From Streptomonospora mangrovi (GTDB taxonomy: Bacteria > Actinomycetota > Actinomycetes > Streptosporangiales > Streptosporangiaceae): DNA of 48,161 nt. Shown here in pieces: positions 36,698 through 45,077 of the stretch (position 1 is its first letter; the number at the start of each line of letters is the position of its first letter). The notes under the pieces were generated by a model, which ran no database searches, was not told where the DNA came from, and saw only the letters and a list, made by a program, of their open reading frames with translations. Where the stretch lies: assembly GCF_027604915.1 (NCBI RefSeq), contig NZ_JAJAQC010000054.1:1-48161 (forward strand), in the 5' to 3' direction. The position numbers and the translations under genes are program-made.

Positions 36698-38158
36698 CTA
36701 CACGGCCAGCCCACCCCGCCGGATGACGTCGGCGTACCAGCGCCCGCTGTCCTTGACGCGGCGCCGCTGGGACTCGTAGTCGACGTGGACCAGGCCGAAG
36801 CGCTGGGAGTAGCCCCAGGCCCACTCGAAGTTGTCCAGCAGCGACCACACGAAGTAGCCGCGCATGGGCACGCCGGCCTTCAGCGCCTCGTGCACGGTGC
36901 GCAGGTGGGCGTCGATGTAGGCGGTGCGCTCGGGGTCGCGCACCCGGTCGTCGGGGCCGACCTCGTCCTCGTAGGCGGCGCCGTTCTCGTGGACGTACAT
37001 GGGCACCCCGGGGCACTCGGCGGCCAGGCGCACCAGCACCTCGTACAGCCCCGTGGCGTCGATCTCCCAGCCGATGCCGGTGCGCGGCAGCCCCTGGCTG
37101 ACGAACACCACGTCGTCGCAGCCGACGTAGGCGCCGCTGTCGCCGCCGCTCTCCACGCGGGAGGGGTCGACGCCCTCGCTGGTGGCCGAGACCCAGTGCG
37201 GGGTGTAGTAGTTGACGCCCAGGTGGTCCAGCGGCGCGTTGATCGTCGCGAGGTCGCCGTCGCGGACGAACGCGAAGTCGCTGATGTGGGCGAGGTCCTC
37301 CAGCATGTCGGCGGGGTAGCTGCCGCGGAACAGCGGCCCGGTGAACACCCGGTTGCGCACGCCGTCGGCGCGGCGGGCCACGGCGATGTCGGCGGGCGAG
37401 GTGGTGTAGGGCCGCACGGTGGTCTGGTTGAGGGTGAGGCCCACGCGCCGCCCATCCCCGCCGGGGCCGGCCCCCTCGCGCAGCACCGCCGCCGCCAGGC
37501 CGTGGCCCAGCATGAGGTGGTGGGCGGCGGCCAGGGCGGCGGCGGGTTCGCGCCGGCCCGGCGCGTGCACGCCGTCGGCGTAGCCCAGGAACGCCGCGCA
37601 CCAGGGCTCGTTGAGGGTGGTCCAGTCGCTGACGCGGTCGCCGAAGCGGTCGCGCAGCACCTGGGCGTACTCGGCGAAGCGGTAGGCGGTGTCGCGGTTG
37701 GGCCAGCCGCCCTTGTCCTCCAGCGCCTGGGGCAGGTCCCAGTGGTAGAGGGTGGGCCAGGGGGTGATCCCGGCGGCGAGCAGGCCGTCGAGGAGGCGGT
37801 CGTAGAAGTCCAGGCCGGCCTGGTTGACCGCGCCGCCGCCCTCGGGCAGGATCCGCGGCCAGGCGACGGAGAACCGGTAGGCGCCGATCCCCAGCTCGCG
37901 CATGATCCCGATGTCGTCGGCGTAGCGGCGGTAGTGGTCCACGGCGGGCTCGCCGGTGTCGCCGTTGAGGACCTTGCCGGGGGTGTTGGCGAAGGTGTCC
38001 CAGATGCTGGGGCCGCGGCCGTCGGCGGTGGTGCTGCCCTCGATCTGGAAGGAGGCGGTGGAGGCGCCCCACACGAAGTCCGCGGGGAAGCGGACGGCGG
38101 CCTCGGTGGCGGGTATCGGTTCGGCGGCGGTGGGCACGTGGGAAAGGGACTGGGTCAC
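36698..38158 (-). CDS. bglC: GH1 beta-glucosidase
   Basis: Intracellular family 1 glycoside hydrolase (486 aa) that would split imported cellobiose into glucose. FPADFVWGASTASFQIEG opens the barrel; the acid/base glutamate is in TLNEPWC (about 183) and the nucleophile in VHENGAAYED (about 389); WSLLDNFEWAWGYSQRFGL is the conserved end. GTG at 38158 overlaps the upstream permease stop (GTGA), so translation is coupled. No signal peptide. Confidence 0.94.
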   Translation of the reverse strand: MTQSLSHVPTAAEPIPATEAAVRFPADFVWGASTASFQIEGSTTADGRGPSIWDTFANTPGKVLNGDTGEPAVDHYRRYADDIGIMRELGIGAYRFSVAWPRILPEGGGAVNQAGLDFYDRLLDGLLAAGITPWPTLYHWDLPQALEDKGGWPNRDTAYRFAEYAQVLRDRFGDRVSDWTTLNEPWCAAFLGYADGVHAPGRREPAAALAAAHHLMLGHGLAAAVLREGAGPGGDGRRVGLTLNQTTVRPYTTSPADIAVARRADGVRNRVFTGPLFRGSYPADMLEDLAHISDFAFVRDGDLATINAPLDHLGVNYYTPHWVSATSEGVDPSRVESGGDSGAYVGCDDVVFVSQGLPRTGIGWEIDATGLYEVLVRLAAECPGVPMYVHENGAAYEDEVGPDDRVRDPERTAYIDAHLRTVHEALKAGVPMRGYFVWSLLDNFEWAWGYSQRFGLVHVDYESQRRRVKDSGRWYADVIRRGGLAV

Positions 38159-39069
38159 GCTTTGATCGCACCTTCCATGATGCGGCCGACGAGCTGGCGG
38201 CCGAGCACGACGAAAATGATGAGTAGGGGGAGGGTCGCGAAGGTCGCGCCGGTGAACATCAGGGCGAAGTCGCGCGCGTAGGCGGACTCGTTGAGCTGCT
38301 GGATGGAGAACTGGACGGTGGGGTTGCTGGGCGACAGCACGGCCAGCGCCCAGATGAACTCGTTCCAGGTCTGCATGAAGGTCAGCAGGCCCAGCACCAC
38401 CATGGCCGGGCGCAGGGCGGGCAGCACGATGCTCCAGTAGATGCGGAAGGTGGAGCAGCCGTCGATGCGCGCCGCCTCGATCAGCTCGTCGGGGATGGTC
38501 TGGGTGACGTACTGGCGCATCATGAACACGCCGAAGCCGCTGACCATGAACGGCACGATCACCGACTGGAGTTCGCCGCGCCAGCCGAACCACTCCATGA
38601 GGATCAGCAGCGGCACCAGCCCGATCTGCACGGGCACGGCCATGGTGACCACGACCGCGACGGTGGCCACCGTGCGGCCCTTGAAGTTCAGCTTGGCCAG
38701 CGCGAACCCGGCCAGGGAGCAGAAGAACACCACCGACACCGCCACCGTGGTGGAGGCGATGAGGGAGTTGAGCAGGCCGGTGGTGAAGTTGGCCGAGGGG
38801 TTCTCGAACAGGCGCACGATGTTGGCGCCGAAGTTGGGGCCGGGCAGCAGGGCCGGCGGGAACTGGCTGGCGGCGGTGGTGGTGCGGGTGGCGATGACGA
38901 ACATCCACCACAGCGGGAACACCGACAGCACCAGGGTGAGCAGCAGCGCGAAGTAGGTCAGGGGGGTGGCCTGGCGCATCCGGCGCAGGGAGCCGGGGCG
39001 CCGGTTGGCCCGCCTGCGGTGCTGGGCGGGCCGCTGCGTGGAGGCGGGCCGCACAGTGGTCGCCGTCAT
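38155..39069 (-). CDS. cebG: Sugar ABC transporter permease (CebG-like)
   Basis: Inner membrane permease (304 aa) with six helices. The cytoplasmic EAA loop is EAARIDGCSTFRIYWSIVLP, which contacts the ATPase. Basic N-terminus before helix 1. The ATG at 39069 overlaps the cebF stop (ATGA). No ATPase gene is in the operon; in actinomycetes a shared MsiK/MsmK-type ATPase usually serves such systems (established for Streptomyces ceb). Confidence 0.93.
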   Translation of the reverse strand: MTATTVRPASTQRPAQHRRRANRRPGSLRRMRQATPLTYFALLLTLVLSVFPLWWMFVIATRTTTAASQFPPALLPGPNFGANIVRLFENPSANFTTGLLNSLIASTTVAVSVVFFCSLAGFALAKLNFKGRTVATVAVVVTMAVPVQIGLVPLLILMEWFGWRGELQSVIVPFMVSGFGVFMMRQYVTQTIPDELIEAARIDGCSTFRIYWSIVLPALRPAMVVLGLLTFMQTWNEFIWALAVLSPSNPTVQFSIQQLNESAYARDFALMFTGATFATLPLLIIFVVLGRQLVGRIMEGAIKA

Positions 39070-40076
39070 TCCGCACCTCGAATCCGGCTGGTGATCCACG
39101 TGTTGATGAGGCCGAGCACCACGACGAGCAGGAACAGCACCCACGAGACCGCCGCGGCGTAGCCGTAGTTCTGGTAGGTGAAGACCTCTTCGAAGACGAG
39201 CATCATGACCGTCTGGAACTGGCCCTGGGTGCCGCCGCCGTAGCCGGCGCTGTTGTCGAAGATGGCGGGCTCGGTGAAGAGCTGCATCTGGCCGATGGTC
39301 GAGATGATCACCGTGAAGACAATGGTGGGCCGCAGCAGCGGGATGGTGATCTGCCAGAACTGGCGCATCCGCGAGGCGCCGTCGAGGTCGGCCGCCTCGT
39401 AGACGTCCTTGGGGATCGACTGCATGGCGGCCAGGTAGATGAGCGCGTTGTAGCCGGTCCAGCGCCAGTCGATCATGACGGCGATCGCGGTCCAGGCGGC
39501 GTAGCGGTCGCCGTGCCAGGCGATCGGCTCCAGGCCCACCGCGGCCAGCAACTGGTTGATGAGGCCGAACTGCTCACCGCCGAACAGCGTGCTGAACACG
39601 ATGGCCAGCGCGGCGATGGAGGTGATGTAGGGCAGGATCATCGTCATCCGGAACAGGTTGGCGAACCTGATGCGCCGGTTGAGCGTGTCGGCCAGCAGCA
39701 GCGCGAGCAGAAGCTGCGGTACGACCGCCAGGACGAAGATGCCCATCGTGTTGTAGAGGGCGTTCCAGAAGACGGGGTCGGTCACCAGGCGGGCGTAGTT
39801 GTCCAGGCCCGCCCAGCCCTCGTTGCCGCCGATCAGGCTCCAGTCGTGCAGGGAGACCCAGACCGTGTAGAGCAGGGGGAACAGCCCGAAGACCCCGAAC
39901 AGCAGGAAGAACGGGGCGATGAACGCGTAGGGGGAGGCGCGTACGTCAAGGCGGCTCCACATCAGTCGGCGGCGCGCACGCGCCTGCCGCCGCGGGTCGC
40001 GGTCCTGGGTGCGGGCGCCCCCGTCAACGCGCCCTGGGGGGCGTGACGGCGGGGCGCCGTGCTGGAGGGAGGTCAC
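39066..40076 (-). CDS. cebF: Sugar ABC transporter permease (CebF-like)
   Basis: Partner permease (336 aa) of the MalF/CebF type. An Arg-rich cytoplasmic head of about 45 residues precedes the helices; the EAA loop is EAADLDGASRMRQFWQITIP. GTG at 40076 follows AAAGGAG. A strong hairpin lies in the 125-base gap after cebE. Confidence 0.93.
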   Translation of the reverse strand: MTSLQHGAPPSRPPGRVDGGARTQDRDPRRQARARRRLMWSRLDVRASPYAFIAPFFLLFGVFGLFPLLYTVWVSLHDWSLIGGNEGWAGLDNYARLVTDPVFWNALYNTMGIFVLAVVPQLLLALLLADTLNRRIRFANLFRMTMILPYITSIAALAIVFSTLFGGEQFGLINQLLAAVGLEPIAWHGDRYAAWTAIAVMIDWRWTGYNALIYLAAMQSIPKDVYEAADLDGASRMRQFWQITIPLLRPTIVFTVIISTIGQMQLFTEPAIFDNSAGYGGGTQGQFQTVMMLVFEEVFTYQNYGYAAAVSWVLFLLVVVLGLINTWITSRIRGAE

Positions 40077-40127
40077 GTCGCGCTCCTTTCAGATGTCTTG
40101 GCGTGCATGGGTGCGGCCAGCGAGAAA

Positions 40128-40188
40128 GGCGGCCCGGCCTGGTGGTGAGGGGGCGTGCTCACCACCGGAGGGGAGAGGCCGGGCCGCC
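40128..40188 (-). repeat. Intercistronic hairpin between cebE and cebF
   Basis: An outer perfect 13-bp stem (GGCGGCCCGGCCT at 40128-40140 with its complement at 40176-40188) encloses an inner 9-bp stem (GGTGGTGAG/CTCACCACC at 40141-40149 and 40158-40166). It begins 13 bases after the cebE stop. Such structures after the binding-protein gene raise its mRNA level relative to the permeases, by stabilising the 3' end or partial termination. Confidence 0.8.
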
Positions 40189-40201
40189 GTGCCGGGAGGG
40201 G

Positions 40202-41491
40202 CTAGCGCTCGCCGGTGGCGCGCTGGGCTTCCTCGATCGCGTTGTCCCAGCCCTCGTCGGGCTCGGCCTGGCCCTGCTCGACGGACTCAAGGGCCTGGCG
40301 GAACGCGTCGTCGATCGCCTGCATGTCGGGGCCGTAGTAGACCGGCTCCAGCTCCAGGGCGGTGGCGCTGTAGATCTCGCCGACGGGGGCGTCGTTGAAG
40401 TAGGGGCGGGTGAACTGGGTCACCTCGTCGCTCTCCAGCGCCTCGGGCGAGGACGGCAGCACGTTGGCCTCCTCCCAGGTGCTGAGCTGGCCTTCGGGGC
40501 TGGTCAGGAACTTGGCCAGCTCGGCGGCCTCCTCGGGGTGCTCGCTCTGCGCGGGGACCGCGAGGAAGGAGCCGCCCCAGTTGCCGCCCTCACCGGGGAC
40601 GTCGGCGACGTTCCACTGGCCCTCGCCCTCCTCGCCGGCGGTGCTCTCGATGTGGCCGAGCATCCAGGCGGGGCAGGGCAGGGTGGCGAACGCGTTGTTC
40701 TGGATGCCGGCGTTCCACTCCTCCGACCAGATCGGCAGGCTGGCCGACAGGCCGGCGTCGGCCATGGCGGTCACCGTGTCGTAGGCCTCGCGGGTGGAGT
40801 CGGTCTGCTCCACGACCAGGTCGCCCTCGCGGTTCTGGAAGGGCTCACCGCCCTGCTGGGCGACCACCGAGCGGAAGTAGGGCTGGATGGTCGAGACGAA
40901 GGAGGCGCCGGTGTCGGCCTCGGTGAACTCCTCGCCGGTGGAGATGAAGTCGTCCCAGGTCGGCCACAGCTCGCTGACCTCGTCGGGCTCGGTGGGCAGG
41001 CCGGCGTCCTCGAAGAGGGGGACGTTGTAGCACATGCCCATACTGCCGATGTCGGTGCCCAGGCCGATGAGCTGGCCGTCGGCGGCGTGGCCCTGCTCCC
41101 ACTTCCAGCCCAGGAAGTTGTCCTCCAGCTCGGCGCCGCCGTGGTCGTTGAGGTCCACGAACTGGTCGGGCTGGGCGAGGAACTGGGCGATGTTGCCCTC
41201 TTCGATGGCGACCACGTCGCCCGCGCCGCTGCCCGCCGCGATGTTCTGCTGGAGCTGCGGGGTGTAGTTGGCGAGGTCGGTGACGTTGCGCTCTTCGATC
41301 GTGATGTTGGGGTGCTCTTCTTCGTACTGCTCGATGAGAGCGTCGTAGCCCATCACGCCGAACGTGTCGAGGACGAGGGTGATCTCGCCGTCCTCCTCGC
41401 CGCCGCCTCCGCCGCACGCGGTGGCCATGAGCAGCGCTCCGCCGCCCAGCATCGCGGCGGCCACTCTGGCACCGCGCCTACGCTTTGACAT
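40202..41491 (-). CDS. cebE: Sugar-binding lipoprotein (CebE-like)
   Basis: Extracellular solute-binding lipoprotein of 429 aa. The lipobox is LLMATACGG, with the lipidated cysteine about residue 26, followed by a Gly/Glu linker. The mature part has the family 1 solute-binding pattern (PNITIEERNVTDLANYTPQLQ, GTDIGSMGMCYNVPLFEDAG, PCPAWMLGHIE). Cellobiose or cello-oligosaccharides are the likely ligand from the operator and the GH1 gene. ATG at 41491. First gene of the operon. Confidence 0.92.
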   Translation of the reverse strand: MSKRRRGARVAAAMLGGGALLMATACGGGGGEEDGEITLVLDTFGVMGYDALIEQYEEEHPNITIEERNVTDLANYTPQLQQNIAAGSGAGDVVAIEEGNIAQFLAQPDQFVDLNDHGGAELEDNFLGWKWEQGHAADGQLIGLGTDIGSMGMCYNVPLFEDAGLPTEPDEVSELWPTWDDFISTGEEFTEADTGASFVSTIQPYFRSVVAQQGGEPFQNREGDLVVEQTDSTREAYDTVTAMADAGLSASLPIWSEEWNAGIQNNAFATLPCPAWMLGHIESTAGEEGEGQWNVADVPGEGGNWGGSFLAVPAQSEHPEEAAELAKFLTSPEGQLSTWEEANVLPSSPEALESDEVTQFTRPYFNDAPVGEIYSATALELEPVYYGPDMQAIDDAFRQALESVEQGQAEPDEGWDNAIEEAQRATGER

Positions 41492-41550
41492 GGTTGCGAC
41501 CCCTTACGTCACGAGGAATACCTGTTGACCGCGACCCCGTACCCCCTTCT

Positions 41551-41564
41551 TGGGAGCGCTCCCA
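41551..41564. promoter_or_regulatory. CebR/CelR operator TGGGAGCGCTCCCA
   Basis: A perfect 14-bp palindrome identical to the known CebR (Streptomyces) and CelR (Thermobifida) binding site, 60 bases upstream of cebE. On the minus strand it lies about 26 bases after a TTGACT -35-like sequence (41595-41590), so a bound repressor would block the start region. Confidence 0.93.
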
Positions 41565-41589
41565 CAAGACAAGCCCCATCACCCGCCGC

Positions 41590-41595
41590 AGTCAA
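41590..41595 (-). promoter_or_regulatory. Candidate -35 element of the ceb operon
   Basis: TTGACT on the minus strand. The matching -10 is poor (TTGTCT 17 bases on), ending near the CebR box; a weak promoter is plausible for a tightly repressed operon. Confidence 0.45.
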
Positions 41596-41685
41596 TGCCC
41601 GGACACACTGACGAAATTCAACCGTTACCCGCAGGGCCCCTTCCGCCGCACCGCCGCCGGGCGGGGCAACCGGCGAAAACACGGC

Positions 41686-41726
41686 GGGGGGGGGGGGGCG
41701 CCCCCCCCCCCCCCCCCCCCCCCCCG
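41686..41726 (-). terminator. G13-CG-C25 hairpin after metQ
   Basis: A run of 13 G, then CG, then 25 C. It is a near-perfect G:C hairpin about 50 bases after the metQ stop on the minus strand, in a terminator position. The arm lengths are unequal and such runs are error-prone. Confidence 0.55.
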
Positions 41727-41777
41727 CCAGGGTACGACCGTGACCTGCGTCGACGTAACCCCCCGAAGGGGGCGCGG

Positions 41778-42641
41778 TCAGGACTCGCCGCCGCCCTCCA
41801 GGGGCAGCACGACGCCGTCCCACTCCTCCTCCATGAAGGTGCGGACCTCGTCGCTGTGCAGCAGCTCGTCGAGCTTGGCAATGCTCTCGTCATCTTCGTG
41901 GCCCGCGGGGACCACCAGGCCGTTGCCGTAGGGGCTGCCCTCGGTCTCCTCCCAGGCAAGCGCGTTGGCCGACTCCGCCAGCCCGGCCTCCAGGGCGAAG
42001 TTGCCGTTGACCACGGCGGCGTCGACGTCGGCCAGCGAGCGCGGGAGCTGGGCGGCGTCCACCGGCACCAGCTCGACGTCCTTGGGGTTCTCCTCGATGT
42101 CGCCCTCGCCGGCGGTCTCGCCCGCGCCCTCGGCCAGGGTGATGATGCCTTCGGCGTCGAGCAGGTTCAGCGCGCGGCCCATGTTGGAGGCGTCGCTGGG
42201 CACCGCGATCTCGGCGCCGCGCTCGATGCCGCCGACCTCCTCCAGCGTCTCGGAGTACAGCCCGAACGCCTCCAGGTGGACGTCGGAGACCCAGGTCAGG
42301 TCGGCGTCGGGGTTGCCGTCCTCGTAGTCGGCCAAAAACGGCTTGGTCTGGAAGTAGTTGGCGTCGATCTCGCCCTCGGCCAGCGCCGCGTTGGGCTGGT
42401 TGTAGTCGGTGAACTCCACGATCTCGATGTCGAGCCCGGCGTCGGCGGCCAGCTCCTCCTGCACGAAGCGCAGCACCTCGGCGTGGGGCACCGGGGTGGC
42501 GCCGACGCGGACGGTGGTGCGGTCGCCGCCGCCGGAGTCCTCCTCGGCCGCCTGCTCGCTGGGGCTCCCGCACGCGCTCAGCCCCACGGCCAGGGCGGCG
42601 GCGCCCAGGACTCCGGAGATCTTTCGCAGCTCGGTGTTCAT
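41778..42641 (-). CDS. metQ: Methionine-type ABC substrate-binding lipoprotein (MetQ/NlpA)
   Basis: A 287-aa lipoprotein with lipobox VGLSACGSP (Cys about residue 24). The mature domain shows the NlpA pattern: RVGATPVPHAEVLRF, EFTDYNQPNAALAEGEIDAN, YFQTKPFL, AVPSDASNMGRALNLL and AAVVNGNFALEAG. It captures D/L-methionine or a related amino acid and hands it to MetI. ATG at 42641 follows AGAAGGAACC. Confidence 0.94.
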   Translation of the reverse strand: MNTELRKISGVLGAAALAVGLSACGSPSEQAAEEDSGGGDRTTVRVGATPVPHAEVLRFVQEELAADAGLDIEIVEFTDYNQPNAALAEGEIDANYFQTKPFLADYEDGNPDADLTWVSDVHLEAFGLYSETLEEVGGIERGAEIAVPSDASNMGRALNLLDAEGIITLAEGAGETAGEGDIEENPKDVELVPVDAAQLPRSLADVDAAVVNGNFALEAGLAESANALAWEETEGSPYGNGLVVPAGHEDDESIAKLDELLHSDEVRTFMEEEWDGVVLPLEGGGES

Positions 42642-42745
42642 GGTTCCTTCTTCACATGGGGTCGTGGTGCCGGGTCGGCACCGGGGACGGCGGGGGGCGG
42701 GAGCGGGGGGCGGCCGCGCGGGTTAGGGTGGAGCGGCGGGGGGTG

Positions 42746-43429
42746 CTAGCGGTGGGAGATCCGGCGGATCACGAGGTCGCCCAGGGACTGGGCGGCCTGC
42801 ACCACGACCACCAGCAGCACCACCGTGGCCCACAGGTAGAGGTCGTCGAAGCGCTGGTAGCCCTCGCGGATGGCGATGTCGCCCAGCCCGCCGCCGCCGA
42901 TGGCGCCGGCCATGGCGGAGTAGGACACCAGCGTCACCAGGGTCATGACCAGGCCGGCGACCAGGCCGGGCAGGGCCTCGGGCAGCAGCACCTTGGCCAC
43001 GATGGTCGGCTTGCCCGCGCCCATGGCGTGCGCGGCCTCGACCACGCCCCGGTCCACCTCGCGCACGGCGGTCTCCACCAGCCGGGCGAAGAAGGGGATC
43101 GCGCCGATACTCAGCGGCACGATCGCGGCCGTGGGGCCCAGGGTGGTACCGGTGAGCAGCCGGGTCAGCGACAGCACCGCCACCATGAGGACGATAAAGG
43201 GCAGCGAGCGCCCCACGTTGACGATGCCGCTGAGCACGGCGCGCAGCACCGGGGCGGGGGTGAGGCCGCCGCGGTCGGTGGTCACCAGCAGCACGCCCAG
43301 GGGCAGCCCGCCCAGCACCGCGAACAGCGCCGACCACACCACCATGTAGACGGTGTCCAGGGTGCCCAGCCACAGCTCGGGCGCCATCTCGGGCCAGCGC
43401 CGGGCGATCTCCTCCAGCAGTGCGGTCAT
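42746..43429 (-). CDS. metI: Methionine-type ABC permease MetI
   Basis: A 227-aa permease with five helices. GRSLPFIVLMVAVLSLTRLL and the EAA-like EAAHAMGAGKPTIVAKVLLP loop are typical, as is SAMAGAIGGGGLGDIA. The ATG overlaps the metN stop (ATGA). Confidence 0.95.
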   Translation of the reverse strand: MTALLEEIARRWPEMAPELWLGTLDTVYMVVWSALFAVLGGLPLGVLLVTTDRGGLTPAPVLRAVLSGIVNVGRSLPFIVLMVAVLSLTRLLTGTTLGPTAAIVPLSIGAIPFFARLVETAVREVDRGVVEAAHAMGAGKPTIVAKVLLPEALPGLVAGLVMTLVTLVSYSAMAGAIGGGGLGDIAIREGYQRFDDLYLWATVVLLVVVVQAAQSLGDLVIRRISHR

Positions 43430-44391
43430 CGCGCGGCCTCCACGAGCAGTCCCTTTCCGTCCAGCCAGGCCAGGGCGTCGGCCCGGCGGGCGCCGCTGAC
43501 GCGCACGGCCAGCCGGCCCACCGCGTGGCCCGACACCTCCTCGATCGCGCCGCCCAGGACGTTGACGTCCACGTCGTAGCGCCGTGTCAGCTCCGACATC
43601 AGCGGCTCGTCGTAGGAGCGGGTGTAGGTGAGGTGCACGGCGTCGGGGTGGTCGACGGCCGGCAGCGGGAACAGCGAGCGGGCCAGCAGGGAGCCGGGCC
43701 GGCCGATGAGGTCGATGACACGGCCCGACTCCCGCACGGTGCCGTCGGTGAGGATCGCGGCGGAGTCGCACACCCGCTTGATCACGTCCATCTCGTGGGT
43801 GATCAGCAGGATGGTCAGGCCCAGTTCGCGGTTGAGCCCCCGCAGCAGGTCGAGGATGGACTCGGTGGTGGCGGGGTCCAGCGCCGAGGTGGCCTCGTCG
43901 CTGAGCAGCACGCTGGGGTTGGAGGCCAGCGCGCGGGCGATCCCCACCCGCTGCTTCTGGCCGCCGGAGAGCTGGGCGGGGTAGGCGCGCGCCTTGTCCG
44001 ACAGCCCGACCAGCTCCAGCAGCTCGCCCACCCGGCGGCGGCGCTCGGCGCGGTCGGTGCCGGCGACCTCCAGGGGGAAGGCGACGTTGCCGGCGACGGT
44101 CCGCGAGGACAGCAGGGCGAAGTGCTGGTGCACCATGCCGATGCGCCGGCGCGCGGCGCGCAGGCGGGGGCCGCGCAGCGCGGTCAGCTCGGTGCCGTCG
44201 ACCGTGACGGTGCCCAAGGTGGGCCGCTCCAGCAGGTTGACGCAGCGCAGCAGGGTGCTCTTGCCGGCGCCGCTCTGGCCCACGACGCCGTAGACCTCGC
44301 CCTGCTCGACGCGCAGGTCCACGCCGTCGAGCGCGCGCACCTGGCGTCCCTTCAATCGGTAGACCTTGTGCAGGCCCACAGCCTCAATCAC
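43426..44391 (-). CDS. metN: Methionine-type ABC ATPase MetN
   Basis: A 321-aa ATPase: Walker A GQSGAGKST, Q loop MVHQHFALL, signature QLSGGQKQRVGIARAL, Walker B LLSDEATSALDP, and a C-terminal NIL domain (about 240-321) that senses the imported amino acid in MetN proteins and shuts transport. GTG at 44391 follows GAGGA. First gene of metNIQ. Confidence 0.96.
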   Translation of the reverse strand: MIEAVGLHKVYRLKGRQVRALDGVDLRVEQGEVYGVVGQSGAGKSTLLRCVNLLERPTLGTVTVDGTELTALRGPRLRAARRRIGMVHQHFALLSSRTVAGNVAFPLEVAGTDRAERRRRVGELLELVGLSDKARAYPAQLSGGQKQRVGIARALASNPSVLLSDEATSALDPATTESILDLLRGLNRELGLTILLITHEMDVIKRVCDSAAILTDGTVRESGRVIDLIGRPGSLLARSLFPLPAVDHPDAVHLTYTRSYDEPLMSELTRRYDVDVNVLGGAIEEVSGHAVGRLAVRVSGARRADALAWLDGKGLLVEAAR

Positions 44392-44585
44392 GGGAATCCT
44401 CGTCGTTGTCGCACCGCGCGCACGGGTGTGCGCAGGCGGGATGATGGGACCTCGGGGGCGGCGGCCCGGCGCGCCCGGGGTCGGGGGCGCGGCGAGCGGG
44501 GTCCGGCGGTCGCGCGCGGCCGAAGGGGGCCGGGGCGCCGGATCGCGCAGGGGGCGAAGACGGTGGAGGGGAGTCCTCAGGGTCC

Positions 44586-44684
44586 TCAGCCGCTACAGAG
44601 CCCGCGCATTCGACAGCGCCGACACGCGCCGCCGACTACGGGTCGGCGGCCGGGGGCGGTGTCGCGGCGGTCTGTCGTGGGCAC
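44586..44684 (-). CDS. Candidate cysteine-containing leader peptide upstream of metN
   Basis: A 32-codon frame from GTG at 44684, two bases after GGAGG, to TGA at 44586. Its last dozen residues contain cysteines at 21, 24 and 30, all written TGT, the rare choice in this GC-rich DNA. A 9-bp hairpin (44628-44650) overlaps its middle. Cysteine-coding leader peptides control sulfur genes in other actinobacteria, which makes the position before a methionine-type importer suggestive. The short spacing to the ribosome binding site is a weakness; this may be chance. Confidence 0.25.
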   Translation of the reverse strand: MPTTDRRDTAPGRRPVVGGACRRCRMRGLCSG

Positions 44685-44906
44685 GTCCTCCAGCTAACCA
44701 TAGGAGCGGCGCGTTGCCACGCCCCAGCGCCTGGACACGGCGTTAGGTTCGCCACAGGCGCCCCGCCGCGCCCCCGCCGCCCCCCTGGGCACCGGGGCCG
44801 CGCCGGCCCCGCCGGGCGCGCCCGCGCCCCCGGCGGGCAGGGGCTTTCCGTACAATCCAAGGGCCGCCAGCGGGCGGCCCGAGCGCGCTCGCGGGCGGCC
44901 GATCGA

Positions 44907-44935
44907 TTGGCAAACCCGGTGCGGTGCCCTACCCT
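44907..44935 (+). promoter_or_regulatory. Candidate sigma70-like promoter
   Basis: TTGGCA at 44907-44912, 17 bases, TACCCT at 44930-44935. Good match to the housekeeping actinomycete pattern, about 140 bases upstream of the GTG at 45078. Confidence 0.5.
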
Positions 44936-45077
44936 GCTGAGGCCCGCGCCCGCGTGTTCCGCGGGTGCTCGCCCGTGCCCGCGCCTTCGACCGCCGCGGC
45001 CGCCCCGAGCAACCGACCCCAGCGCGCGGCCCCCTGCTCCGCCCCGGGTCCGCGCGCCAGCCGAGGAGCGAACCCTC

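Larger units (their letters stand above)
44392..45077. other. Divergent region between metN and the coiled-coil secreted protein (686 bp)
   Basis: Apart from the leader-peptide candidate, the 44628-44650 hairpin and the promoter at 44907-44935, this GC-rich stretch holds only low-complexity G/C-rich sequence, and nothing further is supported. A SAM riboswitch was looked for before metN and not recognised. Confidence 0.4.

Noticed and set aside
44684-44712. c-di-AMP (ydaO) riboswitch 3' part, from CAGCTAACC near 44691 on the plus strand
   Set aside because: Only this short string fits; the upstream conserved GGGGAA and CGAACCCG segments are absent.
44392-44760. SAM riboswitch before metN
   Set aside because: No SAM-I or SAM-IV core was identifiable by eye; only a simple hairpin and a weak leader frame.
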